NCBI RefSeq assembly: GCF_001278035.1
Contig: NZ_CP009452.1
Location: 62,001 to 126,000, forward strand
Source of the DNA: Sphingopyxis sp. 113P3
Lineage (GTDB): Bacteria > Pseudomonadota > Alphaproteobacteria > Sphingomonadales > Sphingomonadaceae
Length of the DNA stretch: 64,000 nt
Reading direction: 5' to 3'
Shown here: one piece after another, positions 1-7,709 of the stretch
How positions within the stretch are numbered: position 1 is the first letter of the stretch
Layout of the letters: every line of letters starts with the position of its first letter
Translations under genes and position numbers: made by a program
Notes under the pieces: generated by a model
What the model was told of the DNA's origin: nothing
What the model saw: the letters and a program-made list of their open reading frames with translations, nothing else
Database searches by the model: none

Positions 1-216
1 CTCGGCGATTGCGGCATCGCCGATCGGACCTTCAGGAAGCGCGCTGACCATCCGCACCCGGTGGCCGAGCGCAGCGAGCGCGACCGCAACATTTGCCTCG
101 GCGCCGCCGACGTGGACGTCGAAACGCGGCGACTGGAGCGGCTGCTCGCCGACGGGAACGGCTAGTCGAAGAACGATCTCGCCGAAACAGACGATGGTCT
201 TGGCAGGTTCGATCAT
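1..216 (-). CDS. kdgK: 2-keto-3-deoxygluconate kinase (PfkB family), C-terminus cut by window edge
   Basis: Only the first 72 residues are present; the gene runs off the left edge. The N-terminus has the PfkB/ribokinase opening, a short beta strand ending in FGE followed by the GGAEANVAVALAALG stretch that forms the sugar-binding Gly-Gly-Ala-x-Asn element. In alginate catabolism this enzyme phosphorylates 2-keto-3-deoxygluconate (KDG) to KDPG in the cytoplasm. Its ATG overlaps the stop codon of the upstream hydratase-like gene (ATGA), so the two are translationally coupled. The alginate locus context favours KDG as substrate over fructose or ribose, but the diagnostic C-terminal half is missing. 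The family is certain; the substrate is inferred. Confidence 0.8.
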   Translation of the reverse strand, partial: MIEPAKTIVCFGEIVLRLAVPVGEQPLQSPRFDVHVGGAEANVAVALAALGHRVRMVSALPEGPIGDAAIAE

Positions 217-995
217 GACGCAAATCCGGGGTCGGGGCGGGCGGTGCAGGCGATACGCACCGTTTCGCCGAAATGCGCAGCTGCGGTCTGGCCGGGCGCT
301 ATCGGATGCACGCCGGTGACGGCGCCTGCCGAAATCCATTGCCCCGCTTCCAATGCAATCACGCCGTCCATATGGAGGTCGACGAGAAAGCGCAGCGAGC
401 CGAGCGGGCCATCGAGAATGTCGCAGGGGCGGCCCGAGCCAACGCGCGATCCCTCGATCTCGGTGATGACCTTGATCCGCTCGAAGCTCTCGGCTTCAAG
501 GCGCGGGCCGAGAAGGAGACCATTGTTGATGCCGATATCGGCAATGATCGCGTAGGGCGCGTGATCGTGAACGTCGGGGGCGGGCGAACTTGCAACCTCG
601 AAGCCCGCACGGATTTCGCCTACGAAGTTCAATGCGTCCTGATCGCTTGCGACGCGGCGGGTGGGGACAGCGGACAGGCGGAGCATGACTTCGGCCTCGA
701 TCGCCCCCACGCCGCCGGCAAAGACGCGGGCGGCGCCGGGCACTTCGCCATCAAGTTCCGCCACCCGGAGCACCGGCCCGGCGAGACGCTCGGCTCCCAG
801 CGTCTCGATCAGCGCTTGCGGAATGCGACCGACTTTCCATCCGAGCACCGGTACGCCGAGCGCAGCGCAAATGTCCCGCTGGACTCTATAAGCGTCCGCG
901 AGGGTCGCAGGGACGGGCGCGGGAAAGGCCGCCAGTGCCCGGCCCGAGCGGCGTGCATGAAGCAGCGCGGCAGCTGCGCCCGTTCCGGCGCTCAT
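213..995 (-). CDS. 2-keto-4-pentenoate hydratase-like / fumarylacetoacetate hydrolase superfamily protein
   Basis: This 260-residue protein has the size and shape of the MhpD/2-oxopent-4-enoate hydratase branch of the FAH superfamily. Family features are GWKVG near residue 52, a GAIEAEVML acidic metal-site stretch near 97-105, and an IADIGINNG segment near 150. Such enzymes use a divalent metal to hydrate or cleave 2-keto acids in the cytoplasm. It lies between the GntR regulator and kdgK, with 4-bp overlap to kdgK, so a substrate in uronate catabolism is likely, but a classical aromatic meta-cleavage role has no support from the neighbours. I cannot assign the reaction; a 2-keto-3-deoxy sugar acid or a side product of DEH metabolism is plausible. 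Confidence 0.7.
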   Translation of the reverse strand: MSAGTGAAAALLHARRSGRALAAFPAPVPATLADAYRVQRDICAALGVPVLGWKVGRIPQALIETLGAERLAGPVLRVAELDGEVPGAARVFAGGVGAIEAEVMLRLSAVPTRRVASDQDALNFVGEIRAGFEVASSPAPDVHDHAPYAIIADIGINNGLLLGPRLEAESFERIKVITEIEGSRVGSGRPCDILDGPLGSLRFLVDLHMDGVIALEAGQWISAGAVTGVHPIAPGQTAAAHFGETVRIACTARPDPGFAS

Positions 996-1014
996 GGGAG
1001 AGAAGCGCGGCGCA

Positions 1015-1761
1015 TCAGGCGAGCTTGGCGCTCAGGAGATAACGTTCGCGACTTTCGGCGGCACGCTGGCGCAGTTCGACCATGGCGCGTTCCTCGGTCT
1101 CGTCGAGCATCGATTCGAGCAGGCGATTGAAATGGCGCCGCATCGCAAGCCGCGCTCCGCCGGCGTCGCGCTTCCTGAGCGCCTCGACCACCCCGGCATG
1201 TTCGGCCTGGCGCGCCGCACCGTCCTTGCGGCAGATCATCGAATGGCTGGTGCGCACCTCGGGCAGTTCAAGGCGCATTCGCCACAGGCTTTCGATGACA
1301 TGAATGATCGCCTTGTTGTTCGACGCAGCGGCGATCGTCATGTGAAACTCGCGATCGATCACGCTGATCTCGTCCTCGCTCGCGTCTTCGTTCGCCATCG
1401 CCTCGAGCAGGCCTTCCAGTTTCGCGAGCGTTTCAGCCGAGATGGTCGGAGCGGCGAGCGCCGCCGCCTCGGCCTCGAACAGCGAGCGTGCTTCGGTGAG
1501 CTCGAAGGCACTCACCTGAGGCAAGATGCCGCCATCGCCAGGCAGCTTTGCCTGGACATAGGCGCCGGCGCCGGTGCGGATATGGATCCACCCGGTTGCC
1601 TGCAGTGCGATCTCCGCCTCGCGGATCGTCACGCGGCTCACCTCGAAGCGTTCGGAAAGTTCACGCTCCCCGGGCAGCCGCGTTCCCGGCGGATAGACTC
1701 CATCGAGAATCAGCCGGCGAATCGCATCGGCAACATCTTCAAAAAGGCGGCGTTCGGCCAT
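1015..1761 (-). CDS. GntR family transcriptional regulator, FadR subfamily (FCD domain), likely alginate/uronate repressor
   Basis: The 248-residue protein has an N-terminal GntR winged helix (residues about 5-70, with GTRLPGERELSERFEVSRVT, the canonical recognition helix region) and a C-terminal all-helical FCD ligand domain. The FCD metal/ligand residues are visible as D-x-x-FH near residue 128 and later His residues in EHAGVVEAL and MRRHFNR. FCD regulators of this kind commonly sense sugar acids. It sits between the TBDR and the hydratase/kdgK genes of the alginate locus. A box with a GTATGAC core lies within its own promoter and a matching one lies before the PL6 lyase gene, which suggests autoregulation and control of the whole locus. 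The ligand (perhaps KDG or KDPG) is inferred. Confidence 0.88.
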   Translation of the reverse strand: MAERRLFEDVADAIRRLILDGVYPPGTRLPGERELSERFEVSRVTIREAEIALQATGWIHIRTGAGAYVQAKLPGDGGILPQVSAFELTEARSLFEAEAAALAAPTISAETLAKLEGLLEAMANEDASEDEISVIDREFHMTIAAASNNKAIIHVIESLWRMRLELPEVRTSHSMICRKDGAARQAEHAGVVEALRKRDAGGARLAMRRHFNRLLESMLDETEERAMVELRQRAAESRERYLLSAKLA

Positions 1762-1795
1762 GACTTAATCGTCTCCCCACATAGGCGTCAGCCCC

Positions 1796-1824
1796 TGCAT
1801 ACAATCAGGTATGACAATTTTGAA
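1796..1824 (-). promoter_or_regulatory. Candidate promoter with embedded GntR operator, upstream of the GntR gene
   Basis: Read on the minus strand, TTCAAA (1824-1819) and TATGCA (1801-1796) are separated by 17 bp. The spacer holds TTGTCATACCT (1817-1807; plus strand AGGTATGACAA), which matches the box before the PL6 gene at 12135-12145 (TGGTATGACGA). A repressor site between -35 and -10 would block RNA polymerase. The elements are weak matches to consensus taken singly; the shared arrangement at two promoters is the support. Confidence 0.5.
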
Positions 1825-1852
1825 GCCATGACCGAACGTCCTTATCTCCCCG

Positions 1853-4699
1853 TCAGATCCGCGCGCGAATACCGATGAAATATTTAGAGCCGTAATAATG
1901 ATATTGGCGGCTGCTGCCGTAGACCGGCATGTACGTTGTCTTGGGCTCGTTGAAGATATTGAGCGCCTCGAACCGCAGCGACACCCCCTTCATCAGGGCC
2001 AGCGAGGCTCGGAAATCGAAGGTTTCGTTCGGTGCGACAAAGCGCAGCTGGCTGTTGCCTCCGACAAAGTCCTGATAATAGTTCGACCGGTAATTGTAGA
2101 TAGCCTGCAAGGAAACCGGCCCGATCTCATAATAGGCCTGCGCCGAGAGGACGTGCTTGGAATAGCCCGACAGGCCAGCAGGGGCGATCAGGCCGGGCGA
2201 CACGGTTTCCGTCTCCGGATCGTAAATGTCGCCGAGGCGAATATCCTCATTCTCGAAATTGGCGTCGGCATAGTTGTAACTGACTTTCGCGCCCAGCCCG
2301 TCGAGGGGCTTTGGCAGAAAGCTGAAGCGCGTTGCCGCCGTCAGTTCGAGGCCGTAGACCCGTGACTTGTCGGGGCTGTTGCGCGTCTGGGTGACCGGAA
2401 CGGTGACCTGCTGACCATCGATCGTGAAAGTCTCGTCGTAGACGACTGGCTGAAATCCGCCGGTGAACTGCTTGTAATAGACCGTCGCGGCAAGCATCGT
2501 GTCCTTGTTGGGATACCATTCGAGCGCGGCGTCGGCGTTCCACGACATCAGTGGCTTCAGGCGCGGACTGCCATTGGCGCGGACATTGTCGATCGCATTT
2601 TCGATCGAGGTGAAGCTGCCTCCGTCCTCCAGCGTAATGGTCCGGCCCGCGCCCAGCGCACTGGGGTTGGGACGCGACATGGCGCGATATCCCGCCACGC
2701 GCAGCAGCGTATTCGGCGCGACCTCGAAGATGGCGTTGACGCTCGGCAGGATGCGCGTGGTGCTGGCCTTGATCGTTTCGGTTTCGAAATCACCCGTCTC
2801 GTCAAGGTGGAAGGTTCCATCGCCATTGTCGACGAGGACAAGATCGCTTCGGAGCCCTTTTGAGGTCACGTCGGTCTTGACGACACGGACGCCGAAATTG
2901 CCGCGAACCGGCGTCGACCCGATCTCGCTGTCATAATCGGCCATCAGATAGCCCGCATAGGTGCGCTCGGTGACGTCGCGGTTGGAAACCGAGCGCAGGT
3001 CGTCGGGAAGACCCGGATCTTCGGTCCCCAGATATTCGCGGAAGAGGCAATCAACGTCGAACGTCGCCCAGCTGTGGATGCTATTGCCCGGCGCGTCGCT
3101 CAGATAATCGGTTTGCGGAAAAGCCTGGCGGCAGATGTTGTTGATCCGCCGATCTTCCTCAATTGCAGGGTTTTCGTTGAAGTCGCCGTTGCGCACGTCA
3201 TAGTCGCTGAACTTGAGCTGCGCGACGCGGACGCCAGCGGACAGCGCGCTCAGGAAGCCGTCGAGCTCATATTTGGCGTCGAAGCGTCCCGCGACGATCT
3301 TGTTGTAGCGGCGGCTCTCGTCGCGGCGGAAGCGGGCGTCGTCCCAGAAAAGGTCGTGGTTGTTGAGGTCGAAGCGCGGGTCGATCGTAATCGTCGGGAT
3401 AAAGCTGCCCGGCGCGATATCGTAGATATAGGGAATGCGCTGATCGTCGATCTCGGTGCGGACTCCGTTAACGTCCATCCGGTCGGTGCGCAGGCGGAAA
3501 TTGCGCTCGGTTTCGGAACGGATCGTGCGCGAGTATGACGCATCCGCCGTGAGGGTCAGCCGGTCGGATGGCGTCCATTCGACCGAAAGGCCGCCGCCCA
3601 GATATTCCTCCGAGCGTGTCAGCGTCGAGCCGTTCGATTCGAGCGAACTTGACCCTTCCAGGTGCGAGACGATGCCATTTTCGTCGAACTCGACGTTGGT
3701 CAGGCTGCGCCGCGCCTCCGAGATAGTCAGGTCGCGCCGGTTTTCGACAAAGGTGCGGTCCGAATATTGAAGGTCGAGGTTGATGTTGAACTGGTCCGAG
3801 GGACGCCACTGGATCGCACCGAAAACAGCGTCACGCTGGTCGGTCTCGCTGATCTGGCGGAATATGTAGCTGTTGGGGACGAGATAATAGGGTATCCCGT
3901 CACCATAATTGTCGCGGCTGAGTTCCGTGCAATTATTGTTGATGACCGTGACGTCGGCGCGGCACGCGGTCCAGGTGGTGCTCGCGGCGTAGGTTTCCTC
4001 GGGATTGTTCGTGTCGTTGCGCTGGAAGCCGATCGAGATGCCGATGGTGTCGTTCGCGAACTGGTCGACATAGCTCAGCGTGCCGCGCCAGCCGACCCCG
4101 CCGCTGCCGCCAACGATGCGGTCCCCATAGGGATTATATTGGGCCTTGAGCTCGCCCTGAATGCGTGTTTTGCCATAATCGAGCGGACGCAAAGTGCCGA
4201 TCTCGATCGTGCCGGCGACACCGCCCTCGACGAGGTTTGCCTGCTGCGTCTTGTAGATTTTGATCTGGTTGACCAGTTCGGAAGGGAACTGGTTGAAATT
4301 GACCGAGCGATCGCCGCTTCCGTTGGTCGCGTCGCGGCCGTTGAACGTCGAGTTTGAAAGGAAGGGCCCAAGGCCGCGCAGGGCGATTTCGGACGCATCC
4401 CCCTTTTCACGGTGAGTCGTGGCGCCCGTGATTGTCTGGATTGCCTGTCCGACCGAGATGGCGGGGATGTCGCCGATATCATCGGCCGCCAACGTGTCGA
4501 CAATCGCGGTCTCGCGGCGCTTTGCCTCGATCGAGCTCTGGATTGTTTCGCGGATGCCCGAGACGACGATCGCATCACTATCATCCTGAGCCGCAGCACC
4601 CGCGTCCTGCGCCGCTGCAGGCATTGCAACAATGAGCATTGGGCCGGTCCCTGCGAGAAGCGCGGCGCGCAGCGCGCGGGTCGGATTGCGAGAATTCAC
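1853..4699 (-). CDS. TonB-dependent receptor, alginate oligosaccharide locus
   Basis: The 948-residue outer-membrane protein starts with a signal peptide ending at AMPAAAQ (about residue 31), then a TonB-box-like IVVSGIRETIQSSIEAKR segment and a plug domain (about 45-180). The plug ends in FNQFPSELVNQIKIYKTQQANLVEGGVAGTIE in two parts typical of sphingomonad and caulobacter sugar receptors. The C-terminal barrel ends in Ile rather than the usual Phe. The start is GTG preceded by AGGGGAGAG. It should move oligo-alginate across the outer membrane, energised by TonB-ExbBD, for the periplasmic lyases encoded upstream. No SusD-like partner is present, as usual in Proteobacteria. It may share the PL6 transcript or use its own promoter, since a 112-bp gap with operator-like repeats precedes it. 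Confidence 0.9.
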   Translation of the reverse strand: MNSRNPTRALRAALLAGTGPMLIVAMPAAAQDAGAAAQDDSDAIVVSGIRETIQSSIEAKRRETAIVDTLAADDIGDIPAISVGQAIQTITGATTHREKGDASEIALRGLGPFLSNSTFNGRDATNGSGDRSVNFNQFPSELVNQIKIYKTQQANLVEGGVAGTIEIGTLRPLDYGKTRIQGELKAQYNPYGDRIVGGSGGVGWRGTLSYVDQFANDTIGISIGFQRNDTNNPEETYAASTTWTACRADVTVINNNCTELSRDNYGDGIPYYLVPNSYIFRQISETDQRDAVFGAIQWRPSDQFNINLDLQYSDRTFVENRRDLTISEARRSLTNVEFDENGIVSHLEGSSSLESNGSTLTRSEEYLGGGLSVEWTPSDRLTLTADASYSRTIRSETERNFRLRTDRMDVNGVRTEIDDQRIPYIYDIAPGSFIPTITIDPRFDLNNHDLFWDDARFRRDESRRYNKIVAGRFDAKYELDGFLSALSAGVRVAQLKFSDYDVRNGDFNENPAIEEDRRINNICRQAFPQTDYLSDAPGNSIHSWATFDVDCLFREYLGTEDPGLPDDLRSVSNRDVTERTYAGYLMADYDSEIGSTPVRGNFGVRVVKTDVTSKGLRSDLVLVDNGDGTFHLDETGDFETETIKASTTRILPSVNAIFEVAPNTLLRVAGYRAMSRPNPSALGAGRTITLEDGGSFTSIENAIDNVRANGSPRLKPLMSWNADAALEWYPNKDTMLAATVYYKQFTGGFQPVVYDETFTIDGQQVTVPVTQTRNSPDKSRVYGLELTAATRFSFLPKPLDGLGAKVSYNYADANFENEDIRLGDIYDPETETVSPGLIAPAGLSGYSKHVLSAQAYYEIGPVSLQAIYNYRSNYYQDFVGGNSQLRFVAPNETFDFRASLALMKGVSLRFEALNIFNEPKTTYMPVYGSSRQYHYYGSKYFIGIRARI

Positions 4700-4752
4700 T
4701 GTATCTCTCCCCTTGGTAAATCGAGTCTTTTCGGAACCGGCTAGTCGAATAT

Positions 4753-4790
4753 CTATACCAGTTTGTCAACCACTGTGTCAGTCAAACTGG
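4753..4790. promoter_or_regulatory. Inverted pair of operator-like boxes upstream of the alginate TBDR
   Basis: CCAGTTTG (4758-4765) and CAAACTGG (4783-4790) form a perfect 8-bp inverted repeat with a 17-bp spacer. On the minus strand the left arm reads into CAAACTGGTATAGA, close to CAACTGGTATGAC at the PL6 promoter. This is a probable binding region for the locus GntR regulator before the TBDR gene. The match to the other boxes is partial. Confidence 0.4.
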
Positions 4791-4811
4791 ACAGTCCAGA
4801 ACAGCCGGGCG

Positions 4812-5654
4812 CTAACGGACGAGTTGGCTGCGCAGGTCGGGAACGGCCTGGGCGAGCGCCTGCGTGACAAGCTTGGCAACGACTTCCGCCCCGACGTCGC
4901 CGAGGTGCGTATAGTCGAACTTGCGGGTCACTTGGCCGCGGGGTCCTTTCCCCTCGATCCGAGGCGGCGGCGGCGGCGCAGGCCGCGCCTTGAGCGTCGT
5001 TCCGGATTTCGCGGCCGCGAGCTCCTCCGCCGTCGGCGGTTCTTGCGCGAGCTGGGTTGCGGTTTCCGCCCCCATCTGCTGCGTCTGCGCAGCGCTCAGC
5101 GCGTTGAGGTCGACGAGGGGCACGCCCTCAGCCTTTGCGACCGCGCGCACCTGATCCGACCAGCTCTCGAGCGTGTTCTGGAGCTTGCCATCGCGAAACT
5201 CGCGGCGGGTTAGCGGCGTGAGAAGCACCGGAGTCGCGCCGGCCGCGCGCACCTCGGCGACGAATCGTTTCAAGTTTGCGGGGAACTCGGTGGTTTCATC
5301 AGTCCAGCGTTCAGCCTTGCTCGACTGGTCGTTGTGCCCGAACTGGATCAGCACAAAAGTGCCCCGATATCCAGCGACCTTCGCCTCCGCGAGCGCGATG
5401 GCCCACGAGCCTTCCTGACGATAGCTGCGCGTGCTGCGCCCGCCGCGGCCGGTGTTAAGACAGGCGACCGACGATTTGACGTGCTTGGCGCAAAAGGCGC
5501 CGCCCCAGCCGCTATGCGGCGCCATCGTCGAATCCCCGACAAGAATGATCTTGTAGGGCTCGAGCGGGGGCGCGTCGGTGCGCTCGCGCTCGGTGGCCTG
5601 CGCCCCGCCGGCGAGAACCGTGGCAGCGATGAGGCTCGTGATCAGTCGGCGCAT
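4812..5654 (-). CDS. SGNH/GDSL hydrolase, rhamnogalacturonan acetylesterase-like, exported
   Basis: The 280-residue protein has a signal peptide (about residues 1-20, cleavage after GGAQA). The SGNH blocks are all present: nucleophile Ser42 in VGDST, the Gly of NTGRGGRS (block II), Asn108 in FGHND, and Asp247/His250 in DYTHLG. This is the layout of the RGAE-like carbohydrate esterase family 12 group, which removes O-acetyl groups from polysaccharides in the periplasm or outside. A Pro/Ala-rich insertion (about residues 200-240) lies just before the catalytic Asp-His block. It is the fifth gene of the alginate lyase run, 14 bp after the SDR, so a role in deacetylating alginate is likely. Pectin-derived substrates remain possible. 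Confidence 0.82.
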   Translation of the reverse strand: MRRLITSLIAATVLAGGAQATERERTDAPPLEPYKIILVGDSTMAPHSGWGGAFCAKHVKSSVACLNTGRGGRSTRSYRQEGSWAIALAEAKVAGYRGTFVLIQFGHNDQSSKAERWTDETTEFPANLKRFVAEVRAAGATPVLLTPLTRREFRDGKLQNTLESWSDQVRAVAKAEGVPLVDLNALSAAQTQQMGAETATQLAQEPPTAEELAAAKSGTTLKARPAPPPPPRIEGKGPRGQVTRKFDYTHLGDVGAEVVAKLVTQALAQAVPDLRSQLVR

Positions 5655-5668
5655 TTAGGATCTCCCGC

Positions 5669-6421
5669 TTAAGAGAAGGCGAGGCCGCCGTTGATGTCGA
5701 GGCACACGCCGGTGAGGAAGCTTGCGGCCGGCGATGCAAGGTAGGTGATGCTGTCGGCAACTTCGTCGGGATGGCCTTCACGGCGCAGCGGCGTGTTGCC
5801 CGCGGTCGCGGCGCGCCCTTCGGGCTTTGAGAAGATATCGTGGAAGCTGGTGCCAATGAGGCCGGGGCAGACCGCGTTGACGCGGATGCCCTGCGGACCG
5901 AGCTCCTTCGCCATCGACCGCGTCCAGGTCATCATCGCTCCCTTCGCGGTCGCATAGACCGACGCGCCGGGTCCGCCGCCGTCGCGGCCGGCGAGACTCG
6001 ACACGTTCACAACCGCAGAACCTTCCCCGAGGAAGGGCAGCGCCCCTTTCAGGACAAGAAAGGCCGATTTGAGATTGAGCGTCATCACCTGGTCAAAGAA
6101 GGCTTCGTCCATCTCGCCGAGCGTCTTGCGCGCGACCATGCCCCCCGCGAGATTGACGAGAATGTCGAGGCGGCCGCTGAATGCGATCCCGACTTCGTCA
6201 AGCATCGCCCTCACGGCGCTGCTGTCGGTGACGTCGGCCTGGATAAGGAAGGCTTCGCCGCCCGCGGCCTTGATCGCGGCGAGCGTCTCTTCAGCCGCTT
6301 CGCGGCCGCTGTTGTAGTTGATCGCAACGCGCGCGCCCGCGCGGGCAAGGGCAATCGAGACCGATCGGCCGATATCGCGGCCGCCACCGGTGACAAGGGC
6401 GGTTTTCCCCTGGAGGTTCAT
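5669..6421 (-). CDS. SDR family NAD(P)-dependent oxidoreductase, probable DEH reductase
   Basis: This 250-residue classical short-chain dehydrogenase has the cofactor motif TGGGRDIGR near residue 12, NLAGG in place of NNAG near 90, Ser in VNVSSLAG and the YATAKG catalytic Tyr-x-x-x-Lys. I chose the ATG at 6421, preceded by AAGGA, over the in-frame TTG three codons upstream. In alginate degraders the SDR of the locus reduces 4-deoxy-L-erythro-5-hexoseulose uronate (DEH) to 2-keto-3-deoxygluconate with NADPH or NADH in the cytoplasm. The position between the uronate transporter and the esterase supports that reaction, and kdgK supplies the next step. Cofactor preference cannot be read with confidence. 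Confidence 0.83.
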   Translation of the reverse strand: MNLQGKTALVTGGGRDIGRSVSIALARAGARVAINYNSGREAAEETLAAIKAAGGEAFLIQADVTDSSAVRAMLDEVGIAFSGRLDILVNLAGGMVARKTLGEMDEAFFDQVMTLNLKSAFLVLKGALPFLGEGSAVVNVSSLAGRDGGGPGASVYATAKGAMMTWTRSMAKELGPQGIRVNAVCPGLIGTSFHDIFSKPEGRAATAGNTPLRREGHPDEVADSITYLASPAASFLTGVCLDINGGLAFS

Positions 6422-6434
6422 GTGATGCAATTCC

Positions 6435-7709
6435 TTATTCTTGGGTGGGTTGGGATGGGGTGGCGACCGGTTCGACGCGGCCGCCGATCAGTCGGAAGGC
6501 AAGAAATGATAGCGGGACGATTGCGGCCGACAGCGCGAAAATCGGCGCGTAGCTGGTCTTCGTCAGCACCGGAACAAGCCAGGTGGTTATCAGCGTTCCC
6601 GCGACCGCGGCGGTGCCGCTGATCCCGGCAAGGCTGCCGACTGCGCCGCCGCCGAACCAGTCGCTCGGCAGCGTCTGGATATTGCCGATCGCCGTCTGGA
6701 ATCCGAAGAGGATGCACGCGATCAGCAGCACCGCGGTCAATGGGTCAGCGGCGCGGATCGTGAAGAGCAGGGCGGGCAGCATGATGGCACAGCCGATCCC
6801 GATGGAGAGTGTGCGCGCCTTGTGGACGCTGCCGCCGCGGTCGATGATCCGCCCCGCGAAAAAGCCCCCAAACAGACTGCCAAGCATTGCGCCGACGAAA
6901 GGAACCCAGGCAAAGAGCCCGATCTGCTTGACGTCGAAGCCGAAGGTTTCGGCAAGATAGATCGGCAACCATGACACGAACAGCCACCAGACCGGATCGA
7001 GGAAGAAGCGCGACAGGATGACCGCCCAGCTTTGACGGTAGCGTAGCAGTTCTCCAAGCGGCATGCGCCGGTCGTCGGTGCGGCCAGCTTCGCTGCGGCC
7101 GGAGAGTATATAGGCGCGTTCCTCGGCGCTGAGACGCGGGTTGGTATCGGGATCGGCCTTGTAGAACCAGAGCCACGGCACGAGCCAGATCAGCCCAAGG
7201 ATGCCGACGAACATGAAGGTACCGCGCCACCCGAACTGCACGAAGAGCAAGGCGACGAGCGGCGCCGATACGATGCCGCCAAGAGAGGCTCCGGCATTGA
7301 AGATGCCCTGCGCGAGCGCGCGCTCACGCGAGGGGAACCAGAGCGCATTCGCCTTGGCCGCGCCAGGCCAGTTGCCTGCCTCGCTTACGCCCAGTGTTGC
7401 GCGCAGGACGCCGAGCAGCGGCATCGAGCGGACCAGGGCATGCGCGGCGATCGATAGCGACCAGAAAAGGATCGAGACCGTGAAGCCGAGCCGCGTGCCG
7501 ATTGCGTCGAAGACCCGACCGAAGAGCGACTGGCCGAAGGCATAGGCGATCATGAAGATCGTCACCAGGAGCGCATAATCTTCCTTGGTCGCGCCGATGT
7601 CCTTCGAGACCTCGGGCCACATCACCGCGAGCGCATTGCGGTCGATATAGTTGATCACGGTGGCAAGGCCGATCAGGCCGATCACGCACCAGCGCAAATG
7701 CCCCTTCAT
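6435..7709 (-). CDS. MFS transporter, ACS family (hexuronate transporter ExuT-like)
   Basis: The 424-residue inner-membrane protein has about 12 hydrophobic segments and anion:cation symporter features: an N-terminal NYIDRNALAVMWP segment in TM1, FGRVFDAIGTRLGF as loop 2-3, and ASLGGIVSAPLVALL near TM5. The family moves hexuronates, glucarate or phthalate with protons or sodium. Here it most likely imports monomeric uronate or DEH made in the periplasm by the PL6 and PL17 lyases. Its ATG overlaps the stop of the PL17 gene and its stop lies 13 bp before the SDR start, so the operon order is lyase, transporter, reductase. The exact substrate is inferred from context. Confidence 0.87.
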   Translation of the reverse strand: MKGHLRWCVIGLIGLATVINYIDRNALAVMWPEVSKDIGATKEDYALLVTIFMIAYAFGQSLFGRVFDAIGTRLGFTVSILFWSLSIAAHALVRSMPLLGVLRATLGVSEAGNWPGAAKANALWFPSRERALAQGIFNAGASLGGIVSAPLVALLFVQFGWRGTFMFVGILGLIWLVPWLWFYKADPDTNPRLSAEERAYILSGRSEAGRTDDRRMPLGELLRYRQSWAVILSRFFLDPVWWLFVSWLPIYLAETFGFDVKQIGLFAWVPFVGAMLGSLFGGFFAGRIIDRGGSVHKARTLSIGIGCAIMLPALLFTIRAADPLTAVLLIACILFGFQTAIGNIQTLPSDWFGGGAVGSLAGISGTAAVAGTLITTWLVPVLTKTSYAPIFALSAAIVPLSFLAFRLIGGRVEPVATPSQPTQE

